This document shows, one piece after another, positions 59,082 through 64,000 of a DNA stretch of 64,000 nucleotides. The notes under the pieces are model-generated. The model was not told where the DNA came from and searched no databases. It was given only the letters and a program-made list of their open reading frames with translations. The DNA comes from Solanum dulcamara. Its lineage: Eukaryota; Streptophyta; Magnoliopsida; Solanales; Solanaceae. The stretch is from positions 72,326,421-72,390,420 of the forward strand of contig NC_077246.1 of the NCBI RefSeq assembly GCF_947179165.1, written 5' to 3'. Each line of letters begins with the position of its first letter. Within the stretch, counting starts at the first letter, position 1. A program made the position numbers and the translations under genes.

Positions 59082-60740
59082 TCAAGATTCCAAAGGCAAC
59101 GAACGAGGTAATTGCCAAGCAGAAGAAGTTGCTAAAGCTCTGTTCTTCCATCCGATATAAAGCGCCCCCTGGCTTTCAGCAAGCCTATAATTTGAGCTAT
59201 ACTCCTTCAACATGTCCTTGATGGCCTCACCAGCCAATGGACTCAACGGGCATGGTGTAAATCCAGCCATCAAAAGTCTTGACCTCCACTTGCCAAAAAG
59301 TTCATGCCTTTCCACTCTATCAGCCCCTTCACATGCTATGAGATTGACAACGTCCCGTGCAATACAATGCTCCTCTGATCTGATCCGCTGCATGTCATCC
59401 CTCGGGCGGGCTACATCAACTGATTCAAACATTGCTTTGTGGTAATCTAGAGTTTCACGGAACCTTGGAAGGAAAGGGGCGGTATTGGTGTTCATTTCTT
59501 GTTCAACTAGAGACACGATTTTGGGAGACAAGCTCTTGACTAGTCTTAATAGGCGGTCTCGATGGTTCATAGTGCTTACGCTCTCGTCTGGCATGTGGTG
59601 CAACATGAAAGGGAAGGTAACTGCCAGGCTTTCTCCTTGTCTAACTCCTAGGTTCTCTAGTTTGACATTACATCCTGACAATGCAGCATTATGGAATTCA
59701 AACGGCACTCCGCAGGACTTGGCAATGCTTGCTAACCTTTCGCCAACTAGCTGAAGTCCTCCACCGCGTGCATGAGCTGATTGGGAATCATCAACGCCTG
59801 TGATGCGGAGAAATGGCGGACCACCAGGCCGACGAGCCAGATCGTGGATGAGGAACATCCATTGATTTCCCTGTGCAATTTGAAAATCAATGATATGGAT
59901 TCTATTCTCGTTCTTCATGGCATCGCCTATGACAACATTGGCGGATATATAAGCGAACTTGAAGTAAGGGGTTATGTGATAGAGAATTTGCATATAGGAC
60001 AACAATTCTGAGCTAGTTGGTTCGTTGCATTTCAGTTTTTTGTAAATGTTACTCCCGGAGGACCATAACCGTGCTCTTAGCCCTTCCAACATGTATGCAC
60101 TCAATCGTTGCATAGGTTCCCCAGAAACCGATACCCTTTTCTCCAAGACATTCATCAGAGCTTCTGCAGTCGAGATATCAGCTTCAGCTACTGCTTCAGC
60201 ACAGGCAACAAGCAACTCTTTCAAGTCCAATCTTGAGGCTACGTCCAATACTTGATTCCGCCTTGTCAAGGAAAAATGTTTTGAGACTACATTTAAGGAG
60301 CAACTGCAGCTGTCATCAATATCGGATTCAGGCCTTAACAACTTATTAGTCAGTTCCCTCAGCTCATGCTTCTTTCCGTTGCCATCATCAACTCCTGAAC
60401 ACCCACTTACAGGTGAACCACCAGTGTTCTCATAGAAACGATGTTTCTCAGACATGTACGACTGAGAACATTGAGGAGAGAAAGGACTCCTGAGGGAAGA
60501 GATGCTTACGGAAGGATCTGCATCGTAGATGGCACAGTCAGTAGCCGGAAATGAGTCCATAGTGAAGAACTTTTCATTCTGTGTCTTTAAAGAAACCTGT
60601 GTCCTGGAGCTGCTACTATCGTCATAAATGCTATTGTCAAAAGCACGGGAAGGGGTGTAGTATAGCTGAACTTGCTGCATCGGCTGATGGTACAATTTAT
60701 GTACACTACACGACCTTCGAGGTCCCTGAGATGCTTGCAT
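59082..60740 (-). CDS. GRAS-family transcription regulator, PAT1/SCL13-like
   Basis: A 552-residue intronless CDS. The N-terminus MQASQGPRRSCSVHKLYHQP and a following YYTP motif are typical of the PAT1 branch (PAT1, SCL13, SCL21, CIGR). The GRAS domain fills about residues 170-550: the first leucine-rich region starts LDLKELLVACAEAVAEADIS, the VHIID box reads IHIIDFQIAQGNQWMFLIHD, the PFYRE region includes RFRETLDYHKAMFES, and the SAW region ends with W-x-G-x-L-like LYIGWKNRALATSSAW. All sub-domains are present, so it looks functional. PAT1-branch proteins act in phytochrome A and stress or elicitor signalling, in nucleus and cytoplasm. The TCGTCAG just before the ATG could be a 5' UTR acceptor, as is common in this family. 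Antisense frames over it are shadows. Confidence 0.95.
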   Translation of the reverse strand: MQASQGPRRSCSVHKLYHQPMQQVQLYYTPSRAFDNSIYDDSSSSRTQVSLKTQNEKFFTMDSFPATDCAIYDADPSVSISSLRSPFSPQCSQSYMSEKHRFYENTGGSPVSGCSGVDDGNGKKHELRELTNKLLRPESDIDDSCSCSLNVVSKHFSLTRRNQVLDVASRLDLKELLVACAEAVAEADISTAEALMNVLEKRVSVSGEPMQRLSAYMLEGLRARLWSSGSNIYKKLKCNEPTSSELLSYMQILYHITPYFKFAYISANVVIGDAMKNENRIHIIDFQIAQGNQWMFLIHDLARRPGGPPFLRITGVDDSQSAHARGGGLQLVGERLASIAKSCGVPFEFHNAALSGCNVKLENLGVRQGESLAVTFPFMLHHMPDESVSTMNHRDRLLRLVKSLSPKIVSLVEQEMNTNTAPFLPRFRETLDYHKAMFESVDVARPRDDMQRIRSEEHCIARDVVNLIACEGADRVERHELFGKWRSRLLMAGFTPCPLSPLAGEAIKDMLKEYSSNYRLAESQGALYIGWKNRALATSSAWQLPRSLPLES

Positions 60741-61860
60741 CTGACGATAAGTAACTCACTCACTGTGGGCTGTGGCAAAGGAAGACCTATTAAATTTGCT
60801 AAACCGCACACTTAGTGAACGATGCACACACTGATCAGAAAATGTCTACACTAAAACTAGTCATGACATCTCAAAAACCAAAGGTTCTTTCAGAAGAGAA
60901 TAAATATGCTGAATCTGAAGCACTAGAGCTAGAATGGATATCTCCAGTACACTGTCGATGAAATCATCAGAGCCAGCAAAATCTGCCAAGAAGTAAAACA
61001 TGATCAGTATTCTTAGTGAGATCGAACTTTTAAAACGAATACTAAAGATCACAAGAGATTGTCACAATATAACAAAGAAGCCTTCCTTTTACAGACAATG
61101 CAAATTTGATCAGTGTCAAAGAAGTTGTGGACGATATTCATGCTCATAAAAAAAAAAACACAGAATAAGGAAATGTTATAACAAGATTCCACACCGTTTT
61201 GATGGAAAAGTACGAAAGGATAGAATCAAAAGAAGAATATACCCAAAAATGGTAATATACAAAGTATGATCATTCATCAAGGCCTAAACCATTCGAGAAA
61301 TGGAAAATGCATATCAGATCAGTAAATCTAACAGTTTCATCAATCTTCAAACATGTCATCCTGATGAAAACGTTGCTACTCTCCCCTTGACCAAGACACA
61401 TATATAGGAAAGAATTAGGGAAAATGTTAAGGGAGACTAATCAAAGAAGTTGTTGTTGCAGTACTTAATGAGGAACGACGAGTTAGTTGAGGATTAAATT
61501 TAACTACCTGCATTTAGTAAATGAACAAAGAAAGTCAACAAATGCACCAGAATTGTAGGTCAGTAACTCCCAAAATGACGTGATACAAAACACAAAGGCA
61601 GCAGCGGATTTACCAACTTACAGAAAAAAATACTAACAAGAAACCCCATTGCTGATTTTTTGTTCAAAATGATACGCCTAACATCAAATATCCTTTTATA
61701 GACTAGAAACAGTGGATGATATTTAAACAAAGACATAAATCTTCAAATTCAAGCACAATCACAAAGAACCAGCAAGATCATCGACAAATTAACAAACCTC
61801 AACCTAGGCTAGCATGGCTTGCTATGCTCTTCAAGCTCCATTTCCATAACTCAGCCTCTT
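60741..61860 (-). other. 5' region of the GRAS gene
   Basis: This probably holds the 5' UTR with one or more introns. No protein-coding sequence or repeat is recognised. Confidence 0.45.
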
Positions 61861-62257
61861 AATTATAAAAAAAAAAAGTCTTTTCTACTTTTCTAAGGTA
61901 AGCTTTGAAACTGTAGCTTGCTGTTTTTTTCATTATACAGTCCATAACAAATTAAATGAAACACGACGAAAAAGAAGTGAGCAGTTTGACTTGGAATAAA
62001 TCTTCGTGTTTGTTTATCTTCAACCCCCCTTACCACCTACCCCACCCCACAGATCTTCCCCTCGCTTTCCACAACTAACAAGGTCTGCATTGATTTCCCC
62101 TTTCTTTACTATTAAGATTAAGATTTTTCTGTTTCTAAGCCCAACCAGCACCTCAAACCAATTTCTCTCTACAAAGATAACTCAGATCATTAACTCATAA
62201 ACATCCCTCGGCCCACAACAGGCACCATTAACCAAAGGCTCAGATTGAGTATGAAAA

Positions 62258-62345
62258 AATATCATGGTAGGGAGCGCTAGTGCTTCCCTTTTTAATGGGC
62301 CTTACGCAGACTAATTTGGGACCCTAATGCAGGTACCAAACACCG
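62258..62345 (+). mobile_element. SINE 3' fragment (copy A of the duplication)
   Basis: GTAGGGAGCGCTAGTGCTTC, TTTTTAATGGGCCTTACGCA and CAGGTACCAAACACCGGGTG follow the 3' part of Au/SolS-type SINEs. The matching fragment in copy B shows that it predates the duplication. Confidence 0.55.
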
Positions 62346-63120
62346 GGTGAAAACAAAAAAAACTCAGTTCTACTGATTACTTAGCATGTAACATTGAACC
62401 TAAGTTAGCAAACGACAGAAAGAAAAAATAAGAAAGATACAACCTTATTACCTTAGAAATGGAAAACAGACAAACAGAAACGGAAAACCAATAAGACCCC
62501 AGTACAAATGACCAAAGCTCTAGTTTTATTTTTGGGAAAAGGGGCAAAAATACCCCTCAAATTTGTGACTTAGAGCGGAGATACCTCTCGTTAAAAAGTG
62601 GTACATATTAGCCCCTTTTTGCCTTTATTTTTATTAAAAAAGCAAAGACTTAAAAAACTCTACTTTAATTCTTTCCTTATACCAAGAATCAACTGAACTC
62701 CAAGGAAAACAGAGACATAGACTCCATATAATAAAAGTCTTTCTTGTTTTCTAAGGTAAGCGTTGAAACTGTAGTTAGCTGGTTTTTCCATTATACAGTC
62801 CATAACAAATTAAATGAAACACGACGAAAAAGAAGTGAACAGTTTGACTAGGAATAAATCAACGTGTTTGTTTATCCTCAACCCCCACCCCTAATCCGCG
62901 CTTGGCACAACTAACAAGGTCTACATTGAGTTTCTTTACTATTTAGATTAAGATTTTTCAGTTTCTAACCCCAACCAGCACCTAAAAAATGAAAAAAAAA
63001 ATGGACAATAAAAACAAAACAATGTCTTTACAAAGATAACTCAGATCATTGACTCATAATGATCCCTCGGCCTTCAATAGGCACCCTTAACCAAATGGCT
63101 TGGATAGAGCCCCAAGTATG

Positions 63121-63222
63121 AAAAAAAATATCCAGTAGGGAGCGCTTTCCTTTTTAATGGACCTTACACGGGCAAATCTGAATTAGTCGTGATCCCAATG
63201 CAGGTACTAAACACCATGTGGA
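63121..63222 (+). mobile_element. SINE 3' fragment (copy B of the duplication)
   Basis: GGGAGCGCTTTCCTTTTTAA, GGGCAAATCTGAATTAGTCG and CAGGTACTAAACACCATGTG are the counterpart of the copy at 62258. Confidence 0.55.
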
Positions 63223-63408
63223 AAAAAAAACTCAGTTCTACTGATTAATTAGCATGAAACATTGAGCCTTAAGTTAGCAAACGACAGAAAGATACAAGCT
63301 GTTTACCTTAGAAATGGAAAACTGAAATATAGAAAAGGAAAACCAATAGGACCACATTACAAAGGACCAAAGCTCTAGTTTTATGTTTAAAAGAAACAAA
63401 GACCTAAA

Positions 63409-63620
63409 AGTTTGGTTATCACCTCCTTATTTTGTTGTAGTTACTATTCTTTCTATTGTATATTGTTTTTTCATTTCGCATTATTTGGTTGTTGTTACTT
63501 TTCTTTTAAGCCGAGGGTCTATCGGAAACCACCTCTCTATCTCTATGAGGTAGGGGTAAGGTCTGCTTATGCTCTACCCTCTCCAGACCCCACTTATGGG
63601 ATTATACCGAGTATGTTGTT
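63409..63620 (+). mobile_element. TS-like SINE with target-site duplication
   Basis: The ~212-bp insertion is flanked by GACCTAAA (63401-63408 and 63621-63628). It ends with CCCCACTTATGGGATTATAC and a TTGTT tail, and includes CTATCGGAAACCACCTCTCT and GAGGTAGGGGTAAGGTCTGC. It is absent from copy A of the surrounding duplication, so it inserted afterwards. The longest copy of the family here. Confidence 0.75.
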
Positions 63621-63700
63621 GACCTAAACGACTCTACTTTAATTCTTTCCTTATACCAAGAATCAACGAAACTCCAAGGAAAAAACAGAAACAGACTCCA

Positions 63701-64000
63701 TATCTAAAAGGCAATAACTTTAAAAGAACCATTAAAGACTAACAACCCCAGAAACCTAAACCATACATTAAACAAACCAAAGGTCCACAGACAATCAAAC
63801 ACTTCCCAGTAGGACTAATTTTCCAAGAAAACCAGAGTTGTATATACTCAATAAAGGAAAAAAAAAACGAAAAAACGATAACAAGAAATCAGTTCAGATA
63901 GTATGACAAACCTTCAAAAGAATAATTAAAAAGATGTTTTCTTGAAGAAATCAGATGAAATTTGGAACCTTTTTTGCCTTCTGCTAAACACACATTAAAA
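63701..64000. other. Right edge, no gene recognised
   Basis: This is AT-rich DNA with A-tracts. It may still belong to the 5' side of the GRAS gene, but nothing shows this. Confidence 0.4.

Larger units (their letters stand above)
61870..63700. repeat. Tandem segmental duplication upstream of the GRAS gene
   Basis: Copy A (about 61870-62730) and copy B (about 62735-63700) share, in order, TTTTCTAAGGTAAGC, CCATAACAAATTAAATGAAA, CACGACGAAAAAGAAGTGA, CAACCCCC, AGATTAAGATTTTTC, TAACTCAGATCATT, CGACAGAAAGA, GACCAAAGCTCTAGTTTTAT and ACTCTACTTTAATTCTTTCC. Similarity is about 85-90% by eye. Each copy has its own insertion near the same place: a GGGGCAAAAATACCCC-type piece in A and a SINE in B. Confidence 0.9.

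Noticed and set aside
59212..60255. Several plus-strand frames over the GRAS gene
   Set aside because: They are antisense to a complete GRAS domain and have no domains themselves.

Overview
The window looks like nuclear DNA of a Solanaceae plant, most likely a Solanum species (tomato/potato group). It is very AT-rich, genes have GT-AG introns, and proteins are plant-type: RhoGDI, phytocystatins, a PAT1-branch GRAS regulator and an ARM-repeat protein. The intergenic DNA carries Solanaceae-style SINEs with TTG tails, TRIMs, foldback MITEs and Copia/Gypsy remnants. Species identity is inferred, not proven.

Layout. 1-2351 (minus): 5' half of a Rho GDP-dissociation inhibitor gene running off the left edge. 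2.4-9.8 kb: gene-poor DNA, including remnants that resemble a long Gypsy LTR (6.5-9.1 kb). 9.8-10.8 kb (plus): a two-exon gene for a 68-residue Ala/Glu/Thr-rich protein of unknown function. 12.3-24.9 kb (plus): a cluster of four secreted phytocystatin-type genes (12.9, 19.1, 21.1 and 24.4 kb), split by nested LTR remnants (13.65-18.5 kb) and containing a DNAJC17-like pseudogene (minus, 23.3-24.0 kb). 26.9-30.7 kb (plus): a complete 12-exon inositol monophosphatase gene. 31-36 kb: SINE, TRIM and LINE remnants. 36.49-41.99 kb (minus): a Copia element with both LTRs, target-site duplication, PBS and PPT but broken reading frames. 42.5-43.2 kb: a decayed tandem array. 45.0-47.2 kb (plus): an ARM-repeat gene. 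51.0-53.8 kb (minus): a two-RRM hnRNP-like gene with a 14-nt last coding exon. 59.1-60.7 kb (minus): an intronless-CDS GRAS gene flanked by local duplications. 61.9-63.7 kb: a tandem segmental duplication upstream of the GRAS gene.

The genes do not form a pathway. RhoGDI acts in ROP GTPase signalling, IMP in inositol metabolism, GRAS and RRM proteins in gene regulation, and cystatins inhibit papain-type proteases. The cystatins are the only real family cluster: one copy keeps all inhibitory motifs, one has changed its second loop, one has lost both main loops, and one is cut by a transposon-like insertion.

The most unusual structure is a tandem array in RhoGDI intron 1. Its ~116-bp unit combines the 3' end of the intron with the first ~41 nt of exon 2, so seven partial exon copies lie upstream of the real exon. 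They alternate in two types, one keeping and one losing the splice-acceptor AG. I did not find a wholly new biological system; this array and the organelle-like DNA abutting cystatin copy 1 are the best candidates for follow-up.
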